In this document: positions 1 to 11,911 of the stretch, piece after piece
Position numbering within the stretch: the first letter of the stretch is position 1
Layout of the letters: every line of letters begins with the position of its first letter
Origin: Ricinus communis
Lineage: Eukaryota; Streptophyta; Magnoliopsida; Malpighiales; Euphorbiaceae
Length of the DNA stretch: 64,000 nucleotides
Reading direction: 5' to 3'
Assembly: GCF_019578655.1 (NCBI RefSeq)
Contig: NC_063256.1
Coordinates: 18,334,531 to 18,398,530, forward strand
The notes under the pieces: generated by a model
The model's database searches: none
Seen by the model: the letters and a program-made list of their open reading frames with translations, nothing else
What the model was told of the DNA's origin: nothing
Made by a program: the position numbers and the translations under genes

Positions 1-1076
1 AGCATATACAAATTAACAGCAACTTTTTCTCCTTTCATAATTACAAGCGCTCCTCGACTAATCTTCATGATTCCTTTCTGAACTTTGATGATGCAATTAA
101 GATCATCCAGTTGTCCCAGATATAACAAATTCTTCTTCAGACCTTCCATATGTCGCACTCCTTGAATAGTGCGGACTGTACCGTCGTGCATCTTCAACCT
201 GATAGTTCCAATGCCTATGATCTTTAAGGCATTATCTTCATAACTATACACAGATCCTCCTAAGATAGGTTCATAACGATGAAACCACTCTCTTTGAGAG
301 GTCATGTGATAAGTTCCTCCTGAGTCAAGAAGCCATACATCAGCAAATCTCTTCCTGCTCTTAATTGATATTGCTGCTTCATAGCACAATACATTTCCAT
401 CATCCGAAGTGCATGCCACATTCCCTTGAGGATTGGAATTCTTCAAACTCCAACAATCCTTCTTCAGGTGACCTTTCTTACCACAATGGTAGCATTTATA
501 ATTCTTTTTACTTTTTGATTTTGATCTACCATGATTGTGACTCCTATTTGGGCCACATTCTGTTGATCTCCCTCTCATCACCATCAAGGCTTCCACCTGT
601 TGTGAACCTGCCTGCTTGTCTTCCTTGTTCCTTCACCGATTTTCTTCTTCAAGAATAGCGGCTGCTATATCATCAAATACTAGAATTTCGGTAACAACAT
701 TATTTGTCAAACTGATGATGAGTTGATCATATGAATCAGGTAGACTTTGGAGTAGAAGTTCTGCACGTTCTTTTGACTATATTTTATAGCCCAAAGATGT
801 GAGCTGAGAAAATAGAGTATTCAAGACATTAAAGTGCTCTGTCACTGAAGTAGATTCTGACATTCTTAAGGTGTAAAGTTTCCTCTTAAGAAAAATTTTG
901 TTGTGTAATGACTTGGCATCGTACAGTCTAGTGAGGTGGTCCCAAATCTCCTTTAACGTTTTCTTTTCTTCTATACTGGACAAGATCCCATCTGCAAGTG
1001 CCAGATGAAGGTTTGCAATAGCATTCCCATCCATCTCGTTCCACTTATTATCATCTGTGAAGAACAAAAAATTTCA
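1..1076 (-). pseudogene. Ty1/copia retrotransposon gag-protease fragment, broken and truncated
   Basis: Read right to left, this is the start of a copia polyprotein. The part from about 1067 to 780 resembles the copia gag (UBN2-type) domain, with motifs such as NKWNEMDGNA, KSLHNKIFLKRKLYTLRM and a following LLLQSLPDSYDQL. A CCHC zinc knuckle (CYHCGKKGHLKKDC) lies at about 444-485. The retroviral-type protease motif LLDSGGTYHM lies at about 305-332. The pre-integrase region then runs off the window at base 1. One reading frame is kept throughout, but two in-frame stops interrupt it: TAG at 777-779 and TGA at 633-635. The N-terminus of gag is lost near 1070, where the sequence changes character, and no LTR is visible. 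Known copia polyproteins continue into integrase, reverse transcriptase and RNase H, which would lie left of the window. The assignment to copia is firm; the clade is not resolved. Confidence 0.9.
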
Positions 1077-1820
1077 AAGATGGAGAGAAATTTAGACGCC
1101 TTGATGAAACACTGGGGAGTTCTACCCCCTTGCCCACCATCACCATAGACTACTCAATCCAAGTGGCTCACAAAACAGGGGAGTATCACATCTCTTTTCA
1201 TTTATTTTGAGAGCCATTTTCTTTTTGATACATTGAGGACAATGTCTAGTTTAGGTGTGGAGAAGGAATATGATAATTACATGATTTCCTTTTCTTTTTG
1301 AAATTTTTTTTTATGCTTAGAATTAGGTATGCTTTAATTCATATGTGCTAATTTTTCTTTTACAACCTTGAGTTTTGTTTTGATAACCTAGAATACCATG
1401 TAAGTTAGATATACATTTTTGGTTTGAGTTTTAATGCATGAAAGGGATAAGCATGATTAGTGTTTCTTTAAAATTATCTGATGGTATCTCATTAGTTTAT
1501 TGATTGAAAAATGCACAAGGCTTAATACAAATTTGAACATTCAAGTGAGCTTTTGAGCCTAAGAGCAGTTCATTATATTTTGCTCTAATTGTTTTTGTTG
1601 AGTGTTATCAAACTTAGTATGTTCATTCTAGAACTTGCTTGTAAATGCATATTGAGACCACATCTTTGGATTGATGCTTTAACATGATAATGGCAATTAG
1701 GATTAACCTATTCTTAGACTCTTAAAAAACCTACCTTGTTGATTTTCCTTTTAGTTAGCCACTTTGAGCCTATTTTCCATTTTCTTTTTCTTATTTTTAA
1801 CACATATTGTTTAACCCAAG
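1077..1820. other. AT-rich left flank of the satellite, with a possible gypsy-tail remnant
   Basis: No credible gene is visible. At about 1230-1265 the string TTGAGGACAATGTCTAG followed by TTTAGGTGTGG resembles the sequence just after pol in Athila-like Ty3/gypsy elements. That is recognition from memory and weak. From about 1266 to 1806 the sequence is AT-rich with no repeat structure I can see. The first satellite monomers start at about 1820, so this is the left edge of the array. Confidence 0.4.
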
Positions 1821-4800
1821 ACTTTTACGGGATTGTTTTCTCATATTCATAAATACACATGATTTACGGGGTTACTTACTTATATTGACAAAAAATATCA
1901 CTTTTACGGCGTTGTTTTCTCATATTATAAAATTAACCCATTTAAGGGGTTGTTTTCTCATACTCATAAATATACCAAAATTACGGGGTTATTTTCTCCA
2001 ATTGATAAATATCCCCGTATTACAAGGTTGTTTTCTATTATTTATAAATATACCACTCTTATGGGGTTGTTCTCTCATATTAAAAAATGTACACCTTTTA
2101 CGAGACTATTTTCTTAGACTCGTAATTACACTACTTTTACGGAGTTGTTTTCACATATTCATAAATATACACATTTTACGGGGTTATTTTCTTATACTGA
2201 TAAATATACCACTTTTTAAGGGGTCGTTTTCTCATATTAAATTATTACCACTATTATGGGGTTGTTTTCTCAAATTCATAAATATACATGTTTTACGGGG
2301 TTATTTTCTGATATTGATAAATATACTGCTTTCACGGGATCGTTTTCTCGTATTAAATTATTAGCACTATTATGGGGTTGTTTTCTCACATTCATAAATA
2401 TACATGTTTTACGTGGCTATTTTTTTATATCTACAAATATACCCTTTTAACGGGGTTGTTTTCTCATATTTTGAAATTAAACAATTTAAGGAGTTATTTT
2501 TTCATACTCACAAATATACCAAAATTACGGGGTTATTTTCTCTGATTGATAAATATCCTCGTATTATGGGGTTATTTTCTAATATTTATAAATATACTAC
2601 TCTTACAGGGTTGGGTTGTTTTCTCATATTAAAAAATTTATCCCTTTTGTGAGGCTGTTTTTTCAAACTCGCAATTGCACTACTTTTACGAGGTTGTTTT
2701 CTCAGATTCATAAATATACACGTTTTACAGGGTTATTTTCTTATATTGATAAATATACTACTTTCACGAGGTCGTTTTCTCTTATTGAATTATTAGCACT
2801 ATTATGGAGTTGTTTTCTCAAATTCATAAATATACACATTCTACAGGATTATTTTCTTATATCCACAATTATACCCCTTTAACGGGGTTGTTTTCTCATA
2901 TTATAAAATTAACAGATTTAAGGGGCTGTTATCTCATACTCACAAATATACCAAAATTACAAGGATATTTTCTCCGATTAATAAATATTCTTGTATTACG
3001 GGGTTGCTCTCTAATATTTATAAATATACCACTCTTACGGGGTTGTTTTCTTATATTAAAAAATTTACCCCTTCTACGAGGTTTAGACTCGCAATTACAC
3101 TACTTTTACGAAGTTGTTTTCCCAGATTCATAAATACACATGTTTTATGTAGTTATTTTCTTATATTGATAAATATACTACTTTTACGGGGTCATTTTCT
3201 CATATTAAATTATTAGCACTATTATGGGGTTATTTTGCCCAATTCATAAATTTACACGTTTTACGAGATTATTTTCTAATATCAACAAATATACCCTTTT
3301 TACGGGGTTGTTTTCTCATATTCTAAAATTAATCGATTTAAGGGATTATTTTCTCATATTCATAAATATACACGTTTTACAGGATTAATTTCTTCAATTG
3401 ATAAATATCCCCATATTACGGGCCTGTTTCCTAATATTTATAAATATACCACTCTTACGGGGTTGTTTTCTCATATTAAAAAATTTACCCTTTCTACGAG
3501 GTTGTTTTCTTAGACTCGCAATTACACTACTTTTATGGAGTCGTTTTCACATATTCATAAATATACACGCTTTACGGGGTTATTTTCTTATATTGATAAA
3601 TATAACAATTTTACGGGATCGTTTTCTCATATTAAATTATTAGCACTATTATGAAATTATTTTTGTCAAATTCATAATATACACGTTTTATGGGATTATT
3701 TTCTTATATTGATAAATATACGCCTTTCACGGGGCTATTTTCTCATATTTATGAAATTAACCCATTTAAGGGGTTGTTTTCTCATACTCACAAATATACC
3801 AAAATTACGGGATTGTTTTCTAATATTTATAAATATACCCCTCTTACGGAGTTGTTTTCTCATATTAAAAAATTTACCCTTTCTACAAGGTTGTTTTCTG
3901 AAACTCGCAATTAAACTACTTTTACAAGGATTTTTTTCAGATTCATAAATATACACGTTTACGGGGGTTATTTTCTTATATTGATAAATATACCACTTTT
4001 ACGAGATCGTTTTCTCATATTAAATTATTCGCAGTATTATAGGTTGTTTTCTGAAATTCATAAATATACACGTTTTATGGGGTCATTTTCTTATATTTAT
4101 AAATATACCCCTTTTTCGGGGTTGTTTTCTCATATTATGAAATTAACCCATTTAAGGGGTTGTTTTCTCATACTCACAAATATACCAAAATTACGGGGTT
4201 ATTTTCTCTGATTGATAAATATCATCATATTACGGGGTTGATTTTTTCTCATATTACAAATTTTACCCCTTCTACGAGGCTTTTTTCTTAGACTCGCAAT
4301 TACACTACTTTTTGAGGTTGTTTTCTCAAATTCTTAAATATACACGTATTACGGGGTTATTTTCTTATATCAAAAAATATATCCCTTTTACGAGGTTGTT
4401 TTCTCATATTATAAAATTGACTCATTTAAGGGGTTGTTTTATCACACTCACTAATATACCACAATTACGGGGTTATTTTCTCAGATTCATTTATTACGGG
4501 GTTGTTTTCACATATTAAAAAATTTACCTCTTCTGCGAGGCTGTTTTCTCATATTAAAAGATCTACTTGTTCTACAAAGCTGTTTTATTAGACTCGCAAT
4601 TACATTATTTTTACGGGGTTGTATTCTCATATTCATAAATATACACGTTTTACAGAGTTATGTTCTTATATTGATAAATATACCACTATTACGGGGTCAT
4701 TTTTTATATTAAATTATTAGCACTATTATGGGGTTGTTTTGTCAAATTCATAAATATAAAGGTTTTACAAAGTTATTTTCTTGTATCGACAAATATACCC

Positions 4801-6276
4801 CTTTTACGGGGTGGTTTTCTCATATTATAAACTTAACCCATTTAAGGGGTTGTTTTCTTATTCTCACAAATATACTAAAATTAAAGGGTTATTTTCTCCG
4901 ATTGATAAATATCGTTGTATTATGGGGTTTTTTTCTCATATTAAAAAATTTACCCCTTCTACAAGGCTATTTTCTCAGACTTGCAATTACACTACACTTA
5001 CTGGATTATTTTCTCAGATTCATAAATATGCACGTTTTACGGAGTTATTTTCTTATATCGACAAATATACCCTTTTTACGGGTTTATTTTCTCATATTAT
5101 AAAATTAACCTATTGAAGGGGTTGTTTTCTCATACTCATAAAAAAAACAAAATTACGGGGTTATTTTCTCCGATTGATAAAAATCCACGTATTATGGGGT
5201 TGTTTTCTCATATTAAAAAATTTACTCCTTCTACGACGCTGTTTTCTTAGACTCGCAGTTTCACTACTTCTACAGGGTTGTTTTCCCAAATTCATAAATA
5301 TACACATTTTACGAGGTTATTATCTTATATTAATAAATATACCACTTTTAAGAGGGTCGTTTTCTCATATTAAATTATTAGCACTATTATGTGGTTGTTT
5401 TGTCAAATTCATAAATATATAAGTTTTACGGGGTTATTTTCTTATATCGACAAGTATACCCCCTTTTATGGGATCGTTTTCTCATATTAAATTATTCGCA
5501 GTATTATGGGTTGTTTTCTGAAATTCATAAATATACACGTTTTATGGGGTCATTTTCTTATATTTACAAATATACCCCTTTTTGGGGTTGTTTTCTCATA
5601 TTATGAAATTAACCCATTTAAGGGGTTGTTTTCTCAAACTAACAAATGTACGAAAATTACGGGGTTTTTTTCTCTGCTTGACAAATATCCCCGTATTATG
5701 GGGTTGTTTTCTCATATTAAAAAATTGACCCCTTCTATGAGGCTGTTTTCTCAAACTCGCAATTACACTACTTTTACGGGGTTGTTTTCTCATATTCATA
5801 AATATACACGTTTTACGGGGTTATTTTCTTATATTGATAAATATACCACTCTAACGGGGTTGTTTTCTCAAATTAAATTATTAGCACCATTATGGGGTTA
5901 TTTTGTCAAATTCCTAAATTCACACATTTTACGGGATTTTTTTCTTATATCGACAAATATACCCCTTTTACGGGGTTGTTTTCTCATATTAAAAATATTT
6001 ACCTCTTATACGAGGCTGTTTTCTCAGACTACTTTTACGGTGTTGTTTTCTCAAGTTCATAAATATACATATTTTACGGGGTTATTTTCTTATATTGATA
6101 AATATACCACTTTTACGGGATCGTTTTCTCCTATTAAATTATTAGCACTATTACGGGGTTATTTTCTCAAATTCATAAATATACACATTTTACGGGGTTT
6201 CTTTCTTATATGTACAAATATACCCCTTTTACAGGGTTGTTTTCTCATATTGTAAAATTAACCCATTTACGGGGTT
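1821..6276 (+). repeat. Satellite array 1, 39-bp monomers in an 11-mer higher-order repeat, plus orientation
   Basis: Monomers begin with the core ACGGGGTTRTTTTCT and end in a variable half. The types, named by their variable halves, follow each other in order: A GATAAATATACCAC, B AAATTATTAGCACTATT, C (GTC)AAATTCATAAATATAC, D CGACAAATATACCCC, E ATAAAATTAACCCATTT, F CTCACAAATATACCAAAATT, G GATAAATATCCCCGTATT, H TTATAAATATACCCCTCTT, I AAAAAATTTACCCCTTCT, J GACTCGCAATTACACTAC, K AGATTCATAAATATACACG, then A again. Nine types are 39 bp; B and E are 38 bp. This array is the most diverged one, with many point changes, skipped monomers and local reordering. It has open frames only because 39 is a multiple of 3. 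Confidence 0.95.
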
Positions 6277-7408
6277 ATTTATCAAATGTTTTACTTTTTC
6301 TGATTGAAGTGTTCCCGTGATTAGATAATTCTGTCAGTTCGGCTCGCTCCACCCGAGGCATCGAAGCAGAGCTAGGAGGTCGCCAAAACTGTGAGTTAAA
6401 GTCATATATCTATTTACATGTGTCATGCTAAGATTTTATGTAATAGTTCTGATTAAATGATTTAATATTTTAATTATTTATTTAATTACTATTCATATAT
6501 GTATCATTTTCTGCATCAATGCATGTTGACTCGGGATGAGACGGCAGTAGAACATGCCATCTGATGGGTTGCATCAGGACCGCGTGCGCACCAGTATGAA
6601 TATGAGATAGATAATAAAAGGTAAATTTAGGACATGCCATGGTTGAGTTTAATTCTCTGGACTGAGTAGAGTGAGTTGCCGGAACAAAGGTCCGTGGTCA
6701 ACCATTACTCTCTAGGTGCCGGCTTTGTTGGAAATTTAAGTGACCAGACTGGGTTTAAGGACCCTAGTCGAGCTTCGCTCTCTGGGCACCAGTTTTGTTG
6801 GAACGAGAGAACCGAAAGGCTAAGACTGATTAGTAATGGGGATTAAGGTTCTAATTAAGGTACTCCGTCCCATAGTATGTAAAATTCATTTTATAAGAAG
6901 CATGGCATGACACGTGTTTTTGCGTGACTTAGTCTTTTATTTTAATTAAACAAATGCTTTACTGAAGTAATTGTATTCATTTTTGGATATATGATTTCAA
7001 CTCACTCTCGAGACTGACAGTCTCAATTTTACTGTTTTTCAGGTATTGTTAGCTTTTCTGCAGTTCTTTTCATCTAGCAGTGCGATTACTTCATCTTTGG
7101 GTTTAATGTAACTGAATTTATTGATATATTGACTTTTAAAATTTCTAAAATCTCTGCAGTAGAAAGTTTCAGAACTTACCATTTTGTAATTTTATGTAAA
7201 TTCAGATCATGTCTAATTATGCTGGCAGACCGAAGTTAATATATAGTACCTGATGATTTAAGGTTAATTGTGAAAAAGTGTCAATGGACAGAGTCCCGAT
7301 TGCATTTTGTTTGAGTTAGTGAATGGTCAGGCTTACTATGGGATTTGGTGGCCTTAGGCTTGCCCATTCCTTAGTGGCAGTCACGGGCGCACAGATCAGG
7401 TTTTGACA
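6277..7408 (+). repeat. Truncated 5' LTR
   Basis: This segment aligns by eye, base for base over long stretches, with 10816-11911 of the 3' LTR. It shares the GTCAGTTCGGCTCGCTCCAC region, the CTCGAGACTGACAGTCTC region and the terminal GACA. It ends at TTTTGACA (7401-7408), two bases after which the primer site region begins. It carries about 30 bp near 6545-6575 that the 3' LTR lacks near 11083, and scattered substitutions, so the two LTRs have clearly diverged since insertion. The first ~1.73 kb of the LTR, including the expected TGTAATACCC start, is missing. Confidence 0.88.
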
Positions 7409-7412
7409 AAGT

Positions 7413-7424
7413 TGGTATCAAAGC
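7413..7424 (+). other. Primer-binding site, initiator tRNA-Met type
   Basis: TGGTATCAAAGC lies four bases after the end of the 5' LTR. It differs by one base from TGGTATCAGAGC, the complement of the 3' end of plant initiator tRNA-Met, which many plant LTR elements use to prime minus-strand DNA synthesis. Its position and sequence fix both the LTR end and the element's orientation. Confidence 0.88.
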
Positions 7425-8454
7425 TTAGGCTTAGATTTCCTTCGACCTAGGTTAAGATTCTTGGTACTACGGAGCTAGGATTAAGTTTGTGCTTGATTGT
7501 TTTCATTGACTCCAATTTCTCAGCTTTCACTGTTAGAGAGTCTATCTTTTCTCTTTCTTGTGAGCTTGTCTTTGATGCTGTATTGAGAATGAGCGCTGTA
7601 GAGATACCAAGATCAGAAGCGTAGTGGACTCGTGCCATTTCTCCAAGTGATTAGTGCAGACCTGGCCTTAGGTGCTTCGATTGTTGTTTCGACAGTGGAC
7701 ACTACAGTTTAGAATTGGTGCAAAGTGTAGTTGCAGTCATGTAGCCTCGTCATCGCATCAAGTATCTCCTTAATGAATAGAATCGAAGTTAGTATGTGGA
7801 GTGTCGAGCAGAGGTCAAAGCGTATATGGTTGAGTTTTGTCGTTGTAGGAAGCATAAGAATGCTGGTTGGTGTATTTTTTGGATGCTTGGAATTCAGAGA
7901 AACTTAAGCGAACACTATTTATTTTTCTATGTAAAACAAAATGTTTTAAAATACAATATTGCGCCCAGTCCCACAAGAACTCATTCTGGCATTTATTGTT
8001 AGGCATGCACAATTCCATAACTCATTTTTAGGGCATGCATCATACGTCGTGCATTGCGACCCTTAGTGATAGGGGGTATCATCACCTTGGTGCGCAATAT
8101 TGTAGAATTTTATATAAAGAAAATGAGTAGAGATTTTACGATTTTATAAAGGTATTTTTCAAGATAATAATAATTTTTATCAAATGATTATAAAGTAAAT
8201 AAATAAGTACATTTTTTAAAGTAAATTGTGTTAGCTTGGAATTCTCTGGATGACAAGTTGAGTTGCTGCAAGAATGAATCTTTGGTGCAGTAGGCTCCAT
8301 GTTGGATTGCAGAGGAATAGAGGAGACTTTCTAGATTCCAATCGAAGAGAAATTTTGTGTCAGGATGGCATGGTTTTGTGTTGGTTATCGCGACTAAATG
8401 GATGATGTGATGTGGATGTTAAGTATATTCTGTACGTGCAAGGGACACGTCATT
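7425..8454 (+). other. Degenerate internal region of the gypsy element
   Basis: No gag, protease or reverse transcriptase motif can be read here in any frame. Short open frames on both strands, such as 7447-7638 minus and 7796-8002 plus, show no recognisable domain and are probably chance. The stretch 7954-8102 looks like a small inserted element (separate entry), and 8104-8230 is very AT-rich. I infer that a large internal deletion removed most of gag-pol. Confidence 0.6.
7954..8102. mobile_element. Candidate 149-bp MITE with TA target duplication
   Basis: CAATATTGCGC at 7954-7964 is exactly inverted at 8092-8102 (GCGCAATATTG), and both ends are flanked by TA (7952-7953 and 8103-8104). A short non-coding element with terminal inverted repeats and a TA duplication fits a MITE mobilised by a Tc1/mariner-type transposase. 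The ends do not match the usual Stowaway terminus that I know, so the family is unknown. The inverted repeats are short, and a chance palindrome in AT-rich DNA cannot be excluded. Confidence 0.5.
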
Positions 8455-8850
8455 AAGAAAGAATTTGGCTAATTGAATTTTGGCAGGACCGGAGTTGGTT
8501 TGGATCATTCAATTCAGAGAAGATTCCTTTTACTCACGAGTGGTAGAAGACAGCTTTCAGAAGGCAAAGGAGTTACGCAGACCCGAAGTAGGAGCGTGTT
8601 GAGATTTTTATTAGAGAGTATGTATTCCTATGGCGTCTTATATGAAAGAAGTGATGCAATTTGGTAAGAAAGGTGAGTTAGCCTTATTGTGTGGAACCCT
8701 CGAAATTATCGGCGGGATTGGTGAGGTGACATACAAGTTGGACTTGCCGCCGAATTTTCTTGTAGGTCAATCCAGTATTTCGTATATCCGTGTAGAGGAA
8801 GTATATTTTCGATCTTTCGCTTGTGTTGCAACCTCGGTGTGTAAGTAAGT
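8455..8850 (+). pseudogene. Ty3/gypsy integrase C-terminal remnant
   Basis: Pieces of the conserved tail of gypsy pol are readable in successive frames. GPELV is near 8490. TAFRRQRSYADPK is near 8550-8590 and matches the usual SRQKSYAD block; it is followed by a TAG stop and then VEIFI..YVFL. A shifted frame from 8630 continues with KEVMQFGKKGEL, then EIIGGIGEVTYKLDLPPNF, which matches the usual segment GPFEILERIGxVAYRLALPP. The frame changes and stops show that it is dead. In living elements this region follows the integrase core and precedes the chromodomain or the 3' LTR, which fits the polypurine tract about 220 bp downstream. Confidence 0.8.
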
Positions 8851-9068
8851 GAAGATTCGACTTCCATGGAGCCATCAGCCATGATCGTGGTTTCTCAGGT
8901 TCACCAGCTTTGCTCTTGAGTTTTACAGATAGTCAAGGTCTTCAGGTTGAATTGTTCTATCGAGGCAAGTACCCGAGAAGCCGAGCTAGAGATAAGAGGT
9001 TCTTACTCTCATTAGTTTCTATCTTTGTGTGAGCCTCTTTCTTTTAAAATTCGAGGACGAATTTTCTT

Positions 9069-9081
9069 AAGGGAGGGAGAG
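9069..9081 (+). other. Polypurine tract
   Basis: AAGGGAGGGAGAG lies directly before the TG that opens the 3' LTR, preceded by TTCGAGGACGAATTTTC, a phrase common at this position in plant gypsy elements. Polypurine tracts prime plus-strand DNA synthesis. It fixes the 3' LTR start at 9082. Confidence 0.85.
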
Positions 9082-11911
9082 TGTAATACCCGGAATTTTC
9101 TCTTAACAATAATAATAATAATAATAATAAATGACGAGTTTTTATTTAATATTACTTTATTTTTAATTAATTTATTTGGGATGATTTAAAATAGAATTTC
9201 AATGCTAGATAAAATAAGAGAGTATTTTTCTATATCTAATTAGTTTGATTTTTATGAAATCAATTAAGTAAATTCATTGGAAAATAAATTATATTTTTAG
9301 TCACTTAATTTTCTCCCCATATGAGTATATGAATTAAATTCTATATATGAAAGTTATGAAAGAATTAGTAAATAATATTTTTATAAAAAGAATTTCTTTG
9401 GGAATGATAAATTTTAATTAGCAAATGGTGTTGATTTTAATTAAAAAATAGTTAGCAAATTAATCAATTAAGTTAATTAAGTGTTAGGATTAAATTGATA
9501 ATTAATTTTGAAACAAGGATTAAAAATATAATTTTATTAATATGGGGTTTTAATAAAAATTTGTATGGTTGGTATTTTTGTAATTAGATGTGTCGGTAAG
9601 GGTACTTTAGTAATTTCACATTTAAAAGCAACGGTAAATAAAGGGATTCTCTATTTTCAATAATTTTAATTTGGCCCAAACTAAGTAGTTAGGAGCATAA
9701 TTGAAAAGCTAAAGAAAAATTGGGGGATTAAACGGAAATTTTGCAGGGCGAAATTGTTAGTAATTAAAAAAGATGAGGGACTAAATGGTGAAGAAAAAGT
9801 TGAGGGACTAAATGTCGATAAGGAAAGAAAGAAAAAAAAAGAAGAAAAGAAGAAAGAAGAAGAAGAAGATGGAAGAGGGGGCTGGTCCGCTTTCATGGCG
9901 ACAGGGTTGCGTCTGGGACACGGCCAAGGTGCCTGAGGCGCAATGAGACCGTGAGCTCGATGGAAGAGGTGGCAGCAATTTCGGCAGCGTCAAGTGGTAG
10001 CAAATAGGTGAAAAGGGCCAGCAGCTTCTCACTGTCGTTTAGGTCGACTCCGGTAGCCATTTTAGGTGGTTCTGGTCTCAAAATGACCAGCAACCAGTGA
10101 GCTTTCATTTCTATCCATCATCTCCCCTTGTGGTTATCGAAAAAGCGTGATCCGACAAAGAAAGTTTAGTAGGGGCAGCCGGGATTTTGGGAATTTTCCA
10201 GCGAGGGATGGCCGATGAGAGGACATATCCAGACTCCCCTAAGTCCAAGCTTTCCAACGGCACTAGTTTCACGGCAATCGGACTCCGTCTGAAAATCGAC
10301 GACCGAGATCATCCATAAATTTCTCTTGATGATCGGGGGTCGGATCGGAAGATCAGGTGCTGGGATGATCATCAGTGCGTTGTCTCGAGTTCGTAGGTGC
10401 ATTCAGATAGTCGATCGGACTCCAGTGGCTGGAGGCGAGTCGACCGAGTGACCAAGCATCTCGATAATTCTCTAACCGTTGATTTTGGAGTTTGTTGATA
10501 AAATTTATATCTTTAATTATTGTATTGGCATTAGAAAATTTTATGAGGATTGTTAGTTAAAATAATAATTGTCGGACCGTCTGCCAATAATCGTGATTTG
10601 TGATATGTGGCAGAGTCGGGAAAAATAATGAAGTCTTGGTGACCCGACTCCCATTAAATAAATTGTTGGAAAATTGAAGTGTTTTTGGGAGGTTCTGGAC
10701 CCGTTTTACAGGGGGTAAAGGTCCATAATTTATAGGAGGTTCTGCCAAATTTTTGGTAGAATTCTTCTGAGTCGAGATTCTTACACAGTTAACTCTAGGA
10801 GTCTAGGCCTAGGGATATTTATCAAATTTTTTACTTTTTCTGATTGAATTGTTCCGTGATTATATAAATTCGTCAGTTCGGCTCGCTCCACACGAGGCAT
10901 CGGAGCAGAGCTAAGAGGTCGTCAGAACTGTGAGTTAAAGTCATATATATGTTTACCTTTGTCATGCTAAGATTTTATGTAATAGTTTTGATTAAATGAT
11001 TTAATATTTTAATTATTTATTTAATTACTATTCATATATGTATCGTTTTCTGCATCAATGCATATTGACTCGGGATGAGACGGTAGGACTGCGTGCGCAC
11101 CGGTATGAATCTGAAACAGATAGTAAAAGGTAAATTTAGGACATGCCCTCGTCGAGTTTAACTCTCTGGGCTGAGTAGAGTGAGTTGCCGGAACAAAGGT
11201 CCCTGGTCGACCATTACTCTCTAGGGGCTGGCTTTGTTGGAAATTGAAGTGACCAGACTGGGTTTAAAGACCCTGGTCGAGCTTCGCTCTCTGGGCACCA
11301 GTTCTGTTGGAACGAGAGAACCGAAAGGCTAAGACGGATTAGTAATGGGGATTAGGATTCTACTAAGGTACTCCGTCCCGTAGTATGTAAAATTCATTTT
11401 ATAAGAAGCATGGCATGACACGTGTTTTGCATGACATAGTATTTTATTTTAATTAAAAAAATGCTTTACTGAAATAATTGTTCTCATTTTTGGATATATG
11501 ATTTTAACTCTCTCGAGACTGCCAGTCTCAATTTCACTATTTTTCAGGTGTTGTTAGCTTTTTGTAGTTCTTTTCATCCAGCAGCTCGATTCCTTCATCT
11601 TCTTGTTTAATGTAACTAAATTTATTGATATGTTGACTTTTAGAATTTCTAAAATCTCTGCAGTAGAAAGTTTCAGAACTTATCATTTTGTAATCTTATG
11701 GAAATTCAGGTCATGTCTAATAATGCAAGCAGACCGAAGTTAATATATAGTACCTGATGATTTAAGGTTAATTGTGAAGAAGTGCCAGTGGACAAAGTTC
11801 GTATTGCATTTTGTTTGATTTAGTGAATGGTGAGGCTTACTACGGGATTTGGTGGCCTTATGCCTACCCATTCCCTAATGCCATCACGAGCCCACATATC
11901 GGGTCATGACA
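9082..11911 (+). repeat. Complete 3' LTR, 2830 bp
   Basis: It starts TGTAATACCCGGAATTTTC and ends GGGTCATGACA. It has an AT-rich first ~700 bp, a purine-rich tract at about 9818-9881, a GC-rich block at about 9880-10450, and a 3' portion shared with the 5' LTR. The same overall plan is found in the two solo LTRs in this window. The GC-rich block gives several short open frames on both strands, but they differ between LTR copies and contain no known domain, so I do not call them genes. Satellite resumes at 11912. Confidence 0.88.

Larger units (their letters stand above)
6277..11911 (+). mobile_element. Ty3/gypsy LTR retrotransposon, 5'-truncated and internally deleted
   Basis: The order is partial 5' LTR (6277-7408), primer-binding site (7413-7424), degenerate internal region (about 7425-9067), polypurine tract (about 9069-9081) and complete 3' LTR (9082-11911). 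The internal part is only about 1.67 kb, far short of the 4-6 kb a complete gag-pol needs; only the 3' end of integrase is recognisable. The element therefore cannot encode its own mobility. The 3' LTR ends cleanly against satellite at 11911/11912. The 5' LTR lacks its first ~1.73 kb and joins satellite directly, so no target-site duplication can be read. The Ty3/gypsy assignment rests on the initiator-Met primer site, the polypurine tract and the integrase tail; a chromovirus (Tekay-like) origin is plausible but unproven. Confidence 0.88.

Noticed and set aside
7447..8018. Small frames on both strands in the retroelement interior as gag remnants
   Set aside because: No zinc knuckle or capsid-like motif could be read, and one overlaps the candidate MITE.
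9681..10108. Short frames rich in Ser/Phe or Lys/Glu
   Set aside because: They come from the purine/pyrimidine tract and GC-rich block of the 3' LTR.
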